Source: Gloeophyllum trabeum ATCC 11539
Lineage: Eukaryota; Basidiomycota; Agaricomycetes; Gloeophyllales; Gloeophyllaceae
NCBI RefSeq assembly: GCF_000344685.1
Contig: NW_006920426.1
Location: 384,931-448,930, forward strand
DNA: 64,000 bases
Direction of reading: 5' to 3'
A program made the position numbers and the translations under genes. Under the pieces are notes generated by a model. That model did not search any database and had not been told where the DNA came from. It worked only from the letters and a program-made list of their open reading frames with translations. Below, piece by piece: positions 1-9,427 of this stretch (positions are counted from its first letter, which is position 1; each line of letters opens with the position of its first letter).

Positions 1-177
1 ACGGCAGTAGCTGAATTGCTTCAACAGTAGTGAGTGTACTATATGCTCACTGAATACTCAGCCCGAGTGTCTGAGAGCTTCATTGAATGTCTTATAAGTT
101 GCTTCGAACTCATACAACTATGTTATATGACCCCAATTGCCCACCCACTGCTGTTGAAGCAATTCAGCTACTGCCGT
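1..177. repeat. MITE-like element with 27-bp terminal inverted repeats
   Basis: Bases 1-27 are the exact reverse complement of bases 151-177. The match continues imperfectly about 10 bp further inward on each side. The 123-bp interior has no coding capacity of note. Two perfect 27-bp inverted ends with a short non-coding middle is the layout of a non-autonomous DNA transposon (MITE). The left end coincides with the window edge, so the arms may extend further and a target-site duplication cannot be checked. Confidence 0.6.
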
Positions 178-763
178 TTTTGGCATGCTTAGTCAGACTC
201 GGTGATCTCGGGGAGACGATTTGTTCCAGCCGTCCTATAGCGTTCTCCTCCTCTTGTTCATTCTGTATCCGGTAATTCTCATATAATATATTTTCTTACA
301 TAATATTTCACTTCTGCCCTAGTAATTAGAGGAGCGCGAACGCTAAGGACGGGTGGTTTAGGAGCCTGCATGCAAGTGTCATTCAGCAGTCTGTGGCCTC
401 CAAAATATACAGGTAAACATATGCAAATATATTTAAAGCATCTAAAAACACGAAAATATTGTCGATTTCCACTGGGGATCAAGAACCAGAAATCCTTTGC
501 AACGTACCTGACAACCTTCACTCCAGAGACTACTATGTTGTAATTTTGCCATGCTGAACGCTATTTCGCCGTTGGAACATGATGGAATAGCAATTCAAGT
601 ACGTTCTCGTCGATAAGTGAGGAAGCCAAGCTCTTGTCCCCCGTGATGACCCGAACTGGACAGAATCTTCACTGTCAAAGTATCGGCTCCTATAGTAACT
701 AATACAAAAGGTGTGTCTCAGTCCAAGCCTGGATATCTCCACCATCGACTCTCGAAAGACGCC
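178..763. other. intergenic, no gene seen
   Basis: The stretch is AT-rich with short overlapping open frames in all directions, none with recognisable protein character. It should contain the promoter of the plus-strand gene starting at 764. I see no clear TATA box. Confidence 0.5.
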
Positions 764-1468
764 ATGGGACTGCTTACATCCTCGACGCTCACCGCACTCC
801 TCATCCCGCCAGCTGCTGGAGTAGTTTATCTGCTCTACCTTGATCGCCGACTGTCGAAGAGAGTCAAGCACGAGTACACGGAGCTCGGCCCATACGTTCG
901 AGGCGACGGACCCAGCAATTTACCCCCGGGTGCCAATAGACCCGGAGCCAAGATATTCACCGACTCCCTGCGCCTCGAGCTCCCGACGAAGAGCTTAGCA
1001 CCGGTCGGGACTTCGCAATTGTTGACTCTGTACCTCCGGAACAACTTCAGCATCTTCACCCGCACTCCCCAGGGGTATCTCATGCGGTGGATGAATAAGG
1101 GCAAGGCCGACAGCGCGTCAGAGGCGTACACCCCCGAGGGCGTCCGACGGCTCGAGTTCAAGGTGGGCGACGCGGTGCTGGGGATGTACCACGTCGCCCA
1201 CAGGGAGGACTCCCAGGGCCTAGTGGAATTCAAAATGCAAGGGCCTGACGAACGTGTCGCTGGCGCGTTGGTCATACGCCTGTCACGAGAGGATGATATC
1301 ACGACCATTACGAATCAGACGTTCATGTGGAATCCGCTGGACTTGAGTTCGGCGAAGACACTACCCCTAACGAAGAAATTGCTCGGATGGGCGCACGAAC
1401 TGACGGCAAAGTATCTTATGGTCAGCGGGGCGGACGCCTTATGTCGCACCCCCTACGCGAAAGATTGA
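764..1468 (+). CDS. conserved hypothetical membrane-anchored protein
   Basis: This is a single-exon frame of 234 residues from ATG 764. The same frame is open to an earlier Met at 713, but the 764 start places a hydrophobic N-terminus (MGLLTSSTLTALLIPPAAG) directly at the beginning, as expected of a signal anchor. The rest is a soluble mixed alpha/beta-looking domain of about 200 residues, with no cysteine cluster, nucleotide-binding motif or catalytic signature that I recognise. It is convergent with the MDR gene copy A on the other strand, with a 380-bp gap. Codon choice (G/C at third positions) supports a real gene. Function is unknown; a membrane-tethered protein on a secretory or mitochondrial membrane is only an inference. 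Confidence 0.7.
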   Translation: MGLLTSSTLTALLIPPAAGVVYLLYLDRRLSKRVKHEYTELGPYVRGDGPSNLPPGANRPGAKIFTDSLRLELPTKSLAPVGTSQLLTLYLRNNFSIFTRTPQGYLMRWMNKGKADSASEAYTPEGVRRLEFKVGDAVLGMYHVAHREDSQGLVEFKMQGPDERVAGALVIRLSREDDITTITNQTFMWNPLDLSSAKTLPLTKKLLGWAHELTAKYLMVSGADALCRTPYAKD

Positions 1469-1848
1469 TTGCAGGAGCGCATTTTTGGTTGGCTTGTGGG
1501 ACAGGACTATGGTTATGCTGCTTCCTTGACTATCCGGGAACGGCAAAAGCTTGTACAATGTATCAGTATTCAATCTCCTGATTTCGTGATTCTCCCTCGG
1601 TATGCATGGTGCCCTGACAGGATGCCAGTGTATGACACAATCGAGTCTTTCAGAGCTCTGACTATCATTAGAAGCGGACTGCATATCACACAGTTCACTG
1701 TCAACGCCAGCTTGCACTTCGCAAGTCTTGTTCTCTACAATTCGCCGTAAGTCTAATAAACGTTCACATCCATATACCCTATATTAACCAGATCTTCGGC
1801 AAGCATGATTACTAGTACATTCGCCTCGTCTCACATCCCGGTTCCCAC
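1469..1848. other. convergent intergenic region
   Basis: This is the 3' space shared by the unknown gene (plus) and MDR copy A (minus). From about 1745 it is clearly similar to 4095-4200, so it belongs to the duplicated unit. No gene seen. Confidence 0.5.
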
Positions 1849-3590
1849 CTATGTCTCCCGTGGGTGCACAACGAGTTTTTGCCCACTGACCCTTCCCTCC
1901 GCTAGCTCCTTCAATCCCTCCGGCACACTCTTTAACCCTCCCGGGAGCACGCGGATGGGGTTCGGCTGATTAAAAGGTAAAAATCAACATACTTCACCGT
2001 CAGGTTACACCTGTGCTCACCTTGATATCTCCTCGCGCAAGCCAATCTCCAAGGGCCGCAAACAAGTTCTTCGCAGCGTCCCTGTGCCCTGGCACAGGCG
2101 CATGCGCAATCCCTAGGATTACGAGCGCCCTCTTACCTGTGCTCTTGTCGCCTTCGACGTTGATCACCGGCGGAAGGGTGAGGACGAGCACTCCGCCCGG
2201 CGCGAGCAGGTCCCACGCCGCCTGCTGCGTCTCCTCCAAGCTGACCGCGTCGTAGATCACTTCCAGCGGTGCACCATCGGTAATGGCTGATACATCTGAT
2301 CTCACGTTCGGCGAGGAACGGTCGACGACGTGCGTTGCGCCGAGGGACTTGAGGAGGGCCTCATTGCGAGGCGAGGCCGTGGAGATGATCGGAGAGAACC
2401 CTGATATCCTCGCGAATTGGATGGCTGCGAGCAGAGGTAGGAAGTACGTGAGTTAGGCCTTTTGTTCTGGTGGCAAATGTATGTGACGTACCCAGCTGCC
2501 CATTGGAGGATGCGCCGCCGAAGACGAGGAAAGGCTTGCCTGCGTACTTCCCGCGCCCGCCTGCCTCATAGGGAGGGGTGAGGCCTGCCCCGCTGGGCGC
2601 TGGGTTGTATAACCCAAACCCGACGGTGACGACCGCGCTGGGGATAGAAACGGCTTCGTCCGACGATAGCCAGGCGGGGATCTGCCAGTGCCACAGAAGG
2701 GCGGATCAAAGGTATGATCTCGTCAGGCTAGATACTTAGGTGAATGTGAGCTGATTCATACCTTTGTGCTGAAGTCCGCTAGGGCCAGCGTATAGTGCTG
2801 ATAGCCGCCTCTGTCCTGTGAGAAATGTCCTTGCGTAATTCTATAACGGAGGTCCGGTTAGCGCCATGAACAAAGGCGATGGCATCCAGGAGGGCGGAGA
2901 CCAAACTTACACCCTATCACCCTCAGCGAACCCGGTGACCCCTTCGCCGACTCGCACGACTGTGCCTGCGATGTCCACGCCAAACACGGTGGGATACTGT
3001 TCCACGAAGCGCGCAAATTCCTTGACTTTCCACATCTTCCACTCGCCGGGGTTGAGTGCGGTCGCGTCGACTTTGATGAGCAGGTCGTCCGGGCCGGGGG
3101 AGGGGATGGGTTTATCAACTACTGCGAAGCTCGCATTGGCTTCCGGGAGGACCAAAGCTTTTTGTATCTGGGACATAGTCGTGCTGGGTATATGGGAGAG
3201 TGGAGTTCGTATGTTTTGTGTTGCATCGCGCCTGGGCTTTTTATGCGTGGTGAGTGCGGGGTCCCGGTACGCAATCCTGTCGAGTCAATGTCGACCACAG
3301 GCTTACGAATAATGCTTCAGCTTGCCGGCACGCCGCGTCGTAGACTTAGCTATGTACGGGGGTCGAATGATTCGGAATGACTCTGAGCGGGCAGTCAACC
3401 CTCTTCACCGCTGCGCAGGTTACTAATACGCATACCGGGGCCGCCAGCTCTAAGTACTTAGTACGTTCGTTGCGTGTCTCGTGTTCTGATGAATCTCCTC
3501 AGCTCGCCTTACTTTCATGATCGGATCATTTGATCAATGCTACCAAGCACAGATATATTGTATTGTAAGCCGCGGGGGCAATATACGCAA
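1745..3590. repeat. segmental duplication, unit 1 (contains MDR copy A)
   Basis: This unit and 4095-5715 are in the same orientation and similar over the gene and both flanks. Downstream the similarity starts near 1745/4095. Upstream both carry ATATTGTATTGT followed by GGGGGCAATATACGCA (about 3552-3590 and 5660-5702). The boundaries are judged by eye. Confidence 0.6.
1849..3176 (-). CDS. MDR-family zinc-type dehydrogenase / enoyl reductase-like protein, copy A
   Basis: Five exons join in frame: 3176-2911, 2840-2762, 2681-2492, 2424-2021 and 1965-1849, giving 351 residues. The N-terminal GroES-like domain contains PIPSPGPDDLLIKV and GVDIAGTVVRVGEGV. The Rossmann half contains a nucleotide-binding glycine stretch (FLVFGGASSNGQL) and the later DAVSLEETQQAAWDLLAPGG. 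The classical GHE zinc-ligand motif is absent, so this belongs to the non-zinc, ToxD/enoyl-reductase-like branch of medium-chain dehydrogenases. The expected activity is NADPH-dependent reduction of an enoyl or quinone substrate; the substrate is unknown. Splice positions and phases match copy C at 9428-10726 exactly, except for six extra bases in exon 4 and three fewer in exon 5. It is the intact member next to decayed copy B. Confidence 0.9.
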
Positions 3591-4203
3591 GGCCCGGCGT
3601 ACCTCGATTCTCACAGCCAACACTCGCGGGGCCGACGCTTTGTATCGCGTGTATACCAGTAGTACAGCGCTAGCAATACCCAATATTCTCCGATCTCGTT
3701 GCGCGATTCAGTCCTGGGTCTCCAGAGGATGCTCTGGGTTTCCGCCGCTCACGCGGCTCTCCTTCAGCGACTTAGTTGATCCATGCCGATGCAGCCCGTT
3801 GGAAAGCACCGTGTTATACAACAAGAAACAAATAGGACGGATCAGAGTTATCTTGGTGTCCCCGTCAGCAATTGGTCAGCGTGCAGGTTTTTCCAGGTTA
3901 ACGTTCAACCTTCAGAGCAGCCTTACTAAGGAGCTTCTCCGTCTGCGCTAGAACTTAAGTGATATGCATATCATCATGATATGCATATCACTTAAGTTCT
4001 AGCACAGACTATATGATATAGTACGCCGTTGAGGCAATGGCAGGCACGCAATTTCCAAGCCCAAGGTCATAGCTACAATTTAAAAGTACTAGTACAGTGA
4101 CTGTAAGTCCAGTGAACGTACATACCCATTTACCCTCCATTTATCAGGTCTTGGGAGGCGTACGTACTATTACATTCACCTCATCTGGCATTCCAATTCA
4201 CGC
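3177..4203. other. intergenic between MDR copies A and B
   Basis: No supported gene. A 145-codon plus-strand frame (3517-3951) lacks protein-like features and ends in the palindrome. Around 3545-3600 the sequence matches about 5655-5705 upstream of copy B, and 4095-4200 matches 1745-1850 downstream of copy A. These are the outer parts of the duplicated units. A short palindrome GTACTAGTAC lies at 4086-4095. Confidence 0.55.
3941..4009. repeat. 69-bp near-perfect palindrome (34-bp arms, 1-nt centre)
   Basis: Bases 3941-3974 are the reverse complement of 3976-4009 with a single mismatch (3946), leaving one central base. The arms contain nested palindromes: ACTTAAGT (3953-3960) and GATATGCATATC (3961-3972 and again 3978-3989). 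Such an arrangement can extrude as a cruciform or fold into a long hairpin as single-stranded DNA or RNA. It sits between the two duplicated MDR units, a plausible site of recombination or of a vanished foldback element. Confidence 0.85.
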
Positions 4204-5715
4204 TTAGGTCCCTCGCGTGTGCACAACGAGCTTCTGCCCACTGACCCACCCCTCACACAGCTCCTTCAAGCCCTCTGGCACGCTTGTAGCCGCCCGAGAG
4301 TACGCATACGGGGCTCGCTTGTTCCAACAATCAGCGTATTTCATCGTAAGGCTACGCGTGCTTGCCTTGATCTCTTCGTGCATTGATCTTCAGGCGCGTC
4401 AACAGGTTCTTCGCCGCCTCCCTGTACCCTGTCACGGGCGCATGCGCCATCCCCACGACGTGCAACGCCCTTGAATCACCAACGCTCCTTCCCGCTGTTG
4501 CACGTCGAGCACCGGCGGCAGGGTAAGCACGACTCACCCGCACCCCGCCCAGCGCGGGTTGGTCCTACGCCTCTTGTGGCGTCTCCTCTAAGCTGACAGC
4601 CCCTCAACCGAAGGACCACTTATGCTTGCGAATATAACCTATTTTAGCTTATAGCGCCGACGACTTAAGGAAGGCCTCATTGCACGGGGAGGCAAATGGG
4701 GAGAAACCATGAAATCCTCGCAAACGGATGGTTGCAGAGCGAGGCGGACATGAGTTTCGTCCGCTCTATTCCTGGTGGTGAACGTATTCGGCGTACTGAA
4801 GCTGCCCGTTGGATGATGCACCCCAGAGACGGGGATGGTCTACCAGCCTACCGCTGCCCTCCCGGAGGGATGAGCCCCGTCCCGCCGTCGGCGGGGTCGT
4901 GCAACCCAAACCCGATGGTCATCACGGCGCTTGGGAATGAGGCGGCTTCATCTGCCAGTGTCCCAGATGAAAGCAAAGATATGATTCCGTCAGGTTGCTC
5001 TCTTGAGTGCAGGTAAAGCTTGTCTGCACCTTGGTACTAAACTCCACCACAGCGAGCGTGCATAACGGCAGCCGCCCTTGTCATGGCCTTGGGTTATCCT
5101 ATCTATCAAAGGTACCCCCATCAGCTTTGGGGTTATGGATGAAGACATCGGGGCAATACACTCGATCTCCTTCAGCAAACTCAGTGACCCCCTCTCCGAC
5201 GCGTACGACGGTACCTTCAATGTCCACGCCCAGCACAGCGGGGCACTGCTTGAAACGCAGGCATATCTCGAGCTTCCGCTAGGCATCATCGCCCGGGCCA
5301 GCAGGGGATACCCTTGTCCACTACTGCGAAGGAGCCGAGGGGTTCCTAAGGGAATAGAGCTTCTGAATTTGGTACATGGCGATATTAGTTATGTGTGTAG
5401 AACGGGATTTCAAGCTTGTGCTGCATGTTCTGAGGGATGCGGGAGATCGGGTGCGTCGCGCTTTACGGTTTCATGGATGTCTGCCGTTGGGATGAGCGAA
5501 CAGTCAAGAAAAACACGCCAGTACCCGACGCTTACTGAGGTGTCCAGAACCTACGGCTCCGGTCACGGATCCCTAGAGCTTGCCTTACCATCATGGTCTC
5601 AGTAACTGCTCCTATCACGGTTTATGCTGCTATGGGACAAGTTCCAAGTTTCGTTAAGATATTGTATTGTGCAAGCAAGTAAGCGGGGGGCAATATACGC
5701 AGAAGGTCAAGTAGT
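4095..5715. repeat. segmental duplication, unit 2 (contains decayed MDR copy B)
   Basis: This is the tandem partner of 1745-3590. It is about 200 bp shorter and heavily mutated within the gene. The shared upstream and downstream flanks show that the duplication was at DNA level and not by retroposition. Confidence 0.6.
4204..5377 (-). pseudogene. MDR dehydrogenase, copy B, decayed
   Basis: Read on the minus strand, the region begins with ATG at 5377 and a recognisable start (MYQIQK versus MSQIQK in copy A). It ends with a terminal exon resembling copy A (GTG CAC ACG CGA GGG ACC, stop TAA at 4206-4204). In between, frameshifts and stops break every domain. The segment equivalent to VVDKPIPSPG runs into a different frame, and the Rossmann region is missing conserved blocks. 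Intron positions can still be guessed. It is a relic of the same gene family as 1849-3176 and 9428-10726 and cannot encode a full enzyme. Confidence 0.85.
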
Positions 5716-5775
5716 GTACTTCATCCTCTAACAGAGACCACAAGACGTATCCTACCATCCTAATAACAAAGCGGT
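5378..5775. other. intergenic, end of duplicated unit 2 and 3' region of VDAC
   Basis: The left part is the former upstream region of copy B and is similar to 3177-3590. The right part is the 3' flank of the minus-strand VDAC gene. No gene seen. Confidence 0.5.
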
Positions 5776-6914
5776 TTACCCCTCGAACGTGATGCTGGCG
5801 CCAACCTGGAGGAAACAGCGTGATCAGTTGTGATGAATGCGTGATCAGCCTGTAATAACGCACCTTGTGAGCGGGCCCGATGGGGTTGGGCTCGTTCAGC
5901 TTTTGGGTGTCGAGAGCAAGACCGAAGGACGCCTTGACACCAGGGCGGAGAGCCTGGGTGTAGCCTGCAAGACAAACCCATCAGCAGGCCTTATCACGGT
6001 CATCCAGCAACTCCTAACTCACCCAGCGCAAGAATACCAGCATTGTTGATCTTCGCCTTCACGAACGCCGCCGAGTCGAGGTACGCCTTCGTACCGACCT
6101 CGAGCGCGACGCCGGACGTGGTCGCGTTCGTGTCGTAGATCGCCTTGGCGCCCGCCTCGACGTCGGGCGAGACCTTGTGGTAATAGCTCGCGTGGAAGAT
6201 GGAGAGGTTGCCGAGCCCGTGCAGCGCGACGGCGTACTCGGGCGCGGAGAACCCGATCGCGGTCGCGTAGCGCGTGACCTTGCCCTCGGTGACGTTGTAC
6301 GACGCCTCGCCACCGACGAGGAAGCCGTCGCGGCCGAGGACGGTGTCAGCGGTGAAGGTCGGGCCCTGCGCAGCGTTCAGTCAGCGCTCAAATGGCGCAC
6401 TTATATGGACGCCACACACCTTGAACAGGTCCAAGAACGCGCGGGTGTGCAGGCCGGGCTGCTTGTAGGTCAGGTTCACAATAGCGCTCTTCTGGCCCTT
6501 GTCGGGGATGAGCGCGGTGCTGAGATCGAGCTTGAGGCCCTTGGCGATCTGGTTCTCGAGCTCGACCTGCGAGCGCAGGACGTTGCTCGTCGTCCACGTC
6601 TGCGTGAAGACGAGCCCGTGCTTGCGGTCGGTGTACTTGGCCTCGAGGTCGCCCGTGATCGCGGTGGACTTGGAGTCGCGGAAGCCGCCGACCTTGAACG
6701 CGACGTTCGACGGCGTCGACGTCTTCACCTCGACCTGCGTGCCGTGGATCGGGAAGTCCTTGCCCAGCAGGTCGTTGGACGACTTGCCGATGTCCTGTGT
6801 GGCGTTCGCGGGCCTCGGTCAGTTTCAGTTCTAATTCCGTCCGCGTCGACTCGGACGCGTCGGCCGGCCTGCACTGACCTTCCAGGACGGGGGGACGGGC
6901 TGAGGGGCAGACAT
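5776..6914 (-). CDS. POR1: mitochondrial outer membrane porin (VDAC)
   Basis: Five exons join in frame: 6914-6879, 6794-6420, 6365-6023, 5964-5864 and 5805-5776. They encode 294 residues, the usual fungal VDAC length. The start is MSAPQPVPPSWKDIGK, the conserved N-terminal helix. The body is a run of alternating beta strands with diagnostic blocks such as KVGGFRDSKSTAITGDLEAKY, GLKLDLSTALIPDKGQKSA and a final strand VGASITFEG at the C-terminus. VDAC forms the main metabolite and ion channel of the outer mitochondrial membrane (19-strand barrel; ATP/ADP, phosphate, NADH). Codon use is strongly biased, fitting high expression. The C-terminal exon has only nine codons plus stop. The gene is flanked by unrelated genes and there is no sign of damage. 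Confidence 0.97.
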
Positions 6915-7249
6915 CGTTATAGACAGAGAGGAAGGGGGCGGGGTCGTACGGCTGGGGAGGGGAGTGTTGAAAGAAAGGAAAGAAAAGACGTGATGCAAGC
7001 TTGTTGCAGTCGGCCGCTCCGCACCGCCGGAAACCGCCAGAACCAACGAACGTGTCATAGCGTCACCTTACCCGCTGCGTAGCGCTCCGAAGCGACTGTG
7101 CATGCTGTCCCTAAGTCCCATGGAACGATTGGTACACGGCGCAAATACAGTACGGTGGACACGCAAATAGCAAACATGGCATGCAAACAGAGCATAAAAT
7201 GCCAATCGCGACTCAGCCGCATACACCGTCGTCGAACATCGTGCCTTCC
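6915..7249. other. VDAC promoter region / 3' flank of homeodomain gene
   Basis: This 335-bp space holds the VDAC 5' region (pyrimidine-rich just upstream of the ATG on the minus strand) and the 3' end of the homeodomain gene. No further gene seen. Confidence 0.5.
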
Positions 7250-8851
7250 TCACCACCTAAACCCCCTCCTCGCAAGATCCACCAATACCATCGTAGCCAC
7301 AAACGGATCATCAGTCCACCTATCCGGATGTAGCAGCTCCAGCGCCTCCGCGACCAGCGCGGGGTCGTTATCGTACACGTTCCTTGGCTTCGGCTCGGGG
7401 TTGAGGGGTAGGAAAGAGGATACTTCTTCTTCTCGTCTACAGATAATAGGGAGATCACGAATGCATTAGTGAGAGTTAGCAGGATCGGGTAGAGGAGAGG
7501 GGAGAGCCTGAACCTGGAAGACGGGGGAAAGAAATTCGGAGGCAGGCCGAGACTGTCCCCTGCAGAGCGAGGCTGACGTCTGGAAGAAAGCAATGATTCC
7601 GATGCAGCAGATACAGGAACTTCAGTGAGACGATGAGCGGTCCTGGCGGCCGAGGCGCCAGCGGTCATGTTGTGCGAACGTGAGTCGCCGAGTGGAGTAG
7701 CTGCCGCCGAAGTCGTCATAACTCGCTGCGACATTCCACCTAGAGTCGACGCTGACGAGAAGACAGATGGGAGACTGGGGCCGTTCTCGTCAGCCAGTAT
7801 TGCGCGGCGTCCAGGCCAGCTTGGTCCACCTCGGGCATTAGTACCACAAGCGCTAGAACCGGTCCTGGGAGAGGGTTGCGTGACTCGATGGGTAAGTGTA
7901 TGCGCTTCTGCCGACGACGAAGTCCAGTCAACGGGAACGCAGCTGGTACATGGGTCATCAGAGATGTTCGGCCCAGGAGGTGAAGTATGCGCCTCGGTGA
8001 CGGCCAGGTTGCGGCCGTAAGTCGTTATATGCGCCTCCCTAGCATGAGTATTACTCTGATTCCGGGGCGCCGAGTCCGAGGAAGCAAGGTTGTCATGGTA
8101 ATTGCGGAAATTCGGCAGCTCGAGAGCCAGAGATGAAGCCTCAGCCTGAGCAAAGTTCAAAAGAGTCGCGCCGCACTCGAGTGCACCAGGATCGTGAGCA
8201 TAGCCAGGCGGATAGGTAACCGCCGAGGCAAAGTCGGAGGTGGCGACAGGATCCGAGTCGGGTATCGTGGTATCAGAGAACAGCATAGGACCAGGACTGG
8301 AAGGCGGCAGAGACGACGGAGGCAGGGAGTCCAGGACTTCGACTTGCCGACGCTTTGTCTGCTCGTTTCTGTCTGGTAGAATCTTTCGGAACTTCCCTGG
8401 CGATAGAGGCTTCCTTGGGACGGTCTCCGCGTTCGACTGGCATGCTTGAGAGACGAGAGTTGGGTCGGGAGGCTCTTCAGCTTTTATTCGCATGATTTCT
8501 TTCTTGCGCTGACGAATGAACCAGTTCTTGATCCACGTAGCTGTACTGGTTCAGAAAGGAACGGAAGAGATCCAGCATATATGCGCGTATTGAGGCGCCT
8601 TCGTCAGTATCAAACAGCTCGGGGTAAACGTACAGTCCAGTTTGCGAAGCCAAGTCCTCTATTTGTGCGGACTTTGGGTGTTGCGTTACTTCGAGGGCAG
8701 CTTTGAGAACGTCGAGCTGTTCAGTGGTAGCGTATACCACCTGCCGCGGCGGCGCTCGCGTCTTCTTTGCATTGGGTTGTACTGCTTGCGCCTTGGAGAG
8801 CGGGATGTCCGGGCTGGCTTGTCGTTCCGCTTTTACTCGAGTTTCTGCCAT
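7250..8851 (-). CDS. homeodomain transcription factor
   Basis: Three exons: 8851-8634, 8545-7514 and 7436-7250, giving 478 residues. The first intron interrupts the homeodomain. Joined, the domain lies at about residues 25-85, with helix-3 block WIKNWFIRQRKKE containing the invariant W, F, N and R residues of DNA-contacting homeodomains. The following 330 residues are Ser/Pro/Thr-rich and probably disordered, typical of activation regions. The last exon is in another frame from the long second exon. It carries a well-behaved acidic and helical C-terminus (DNDPALVAEALELLHPDRW), which argues for the intron 7513-7437 instead of simple read-through. The start at 8851 was chosen because it immediately precedes the basic N-terminal segment; an in-frame Met lies upstream at 8947. 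Neighbours are not mating-type genes, so this is more likely a non-mating regulator. Targets are unknown. Confidence 0.85.
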
Positions 8852-9427
8852 TGCAATAGTGATGCTAAGTAAGGTGGGAGGGTACAGACACAGCCTCGCG
8901 CGTGCACATTCACGATCGACAGAGGGCCGTGGGAATGTATGCGTCAATCACTTGCACTTGCACTCTGTTTCCTGCACCGGCCGACGTCAACGACGGTGTC
9001 CTCGAGCGCGACGACCGCTCCATGCTTACTTTGCTCGGTCACGGTGAGGCTGCCCGATGCTGAACAGCATACTGCAGCTACTTTGCTTCAAATACCAGGC
9101 TTTTTTGACGGGATTGCCTCCCTTCTGGCAGGCGGTTTGCCGTGAGTCGCGCCCCGTTAGCACAAGAGACAACGTCAGCGGACATTTCGCCTTCCGCGCA
9201 CCACTCACAGCTATGGGCATCTGTACCTGGGATTTTCAGTTCCATCACGCGCCTCCGGTCTTTGAGCTGATTAACTTGCGACCGTTGAGGCACTAGCAGC
9301 TTTGCGATCATCTTTGTAAGCAGCAGCAAGCAGCTTAACCCCACCCCTACCGGCTAACCTCAGACGATAAAGCCTGCCATGCTTTGCCCAAGGAGTATAC
9401 CACCATTCACATCGATACCGACCCATC
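8852..9427. promoter_or_regulatory. divergent promoter region, homeodomain gene / MDR copy C
   Basis: The 576 bp between two divergent start codons contains no supported gene; the small frames here lack coding character. It must hold both promoters. No specific operator motif could be assigned. Confidence 0.45.

Noticed and set aside
6177..7082. 301-codon plus-strand open frame over VDAC
   Set aside because: It is the antisense of the VDAC exons and exists because of strong G/C bias at third positions; the minus strand gives complete VDAC.
7250..8851. Mating-type (HD) locus
   Set aside because: Only one homeodomain gene is present, without a divergent HD partner or the usual mitochondrial intermediate peptidase neighbour.
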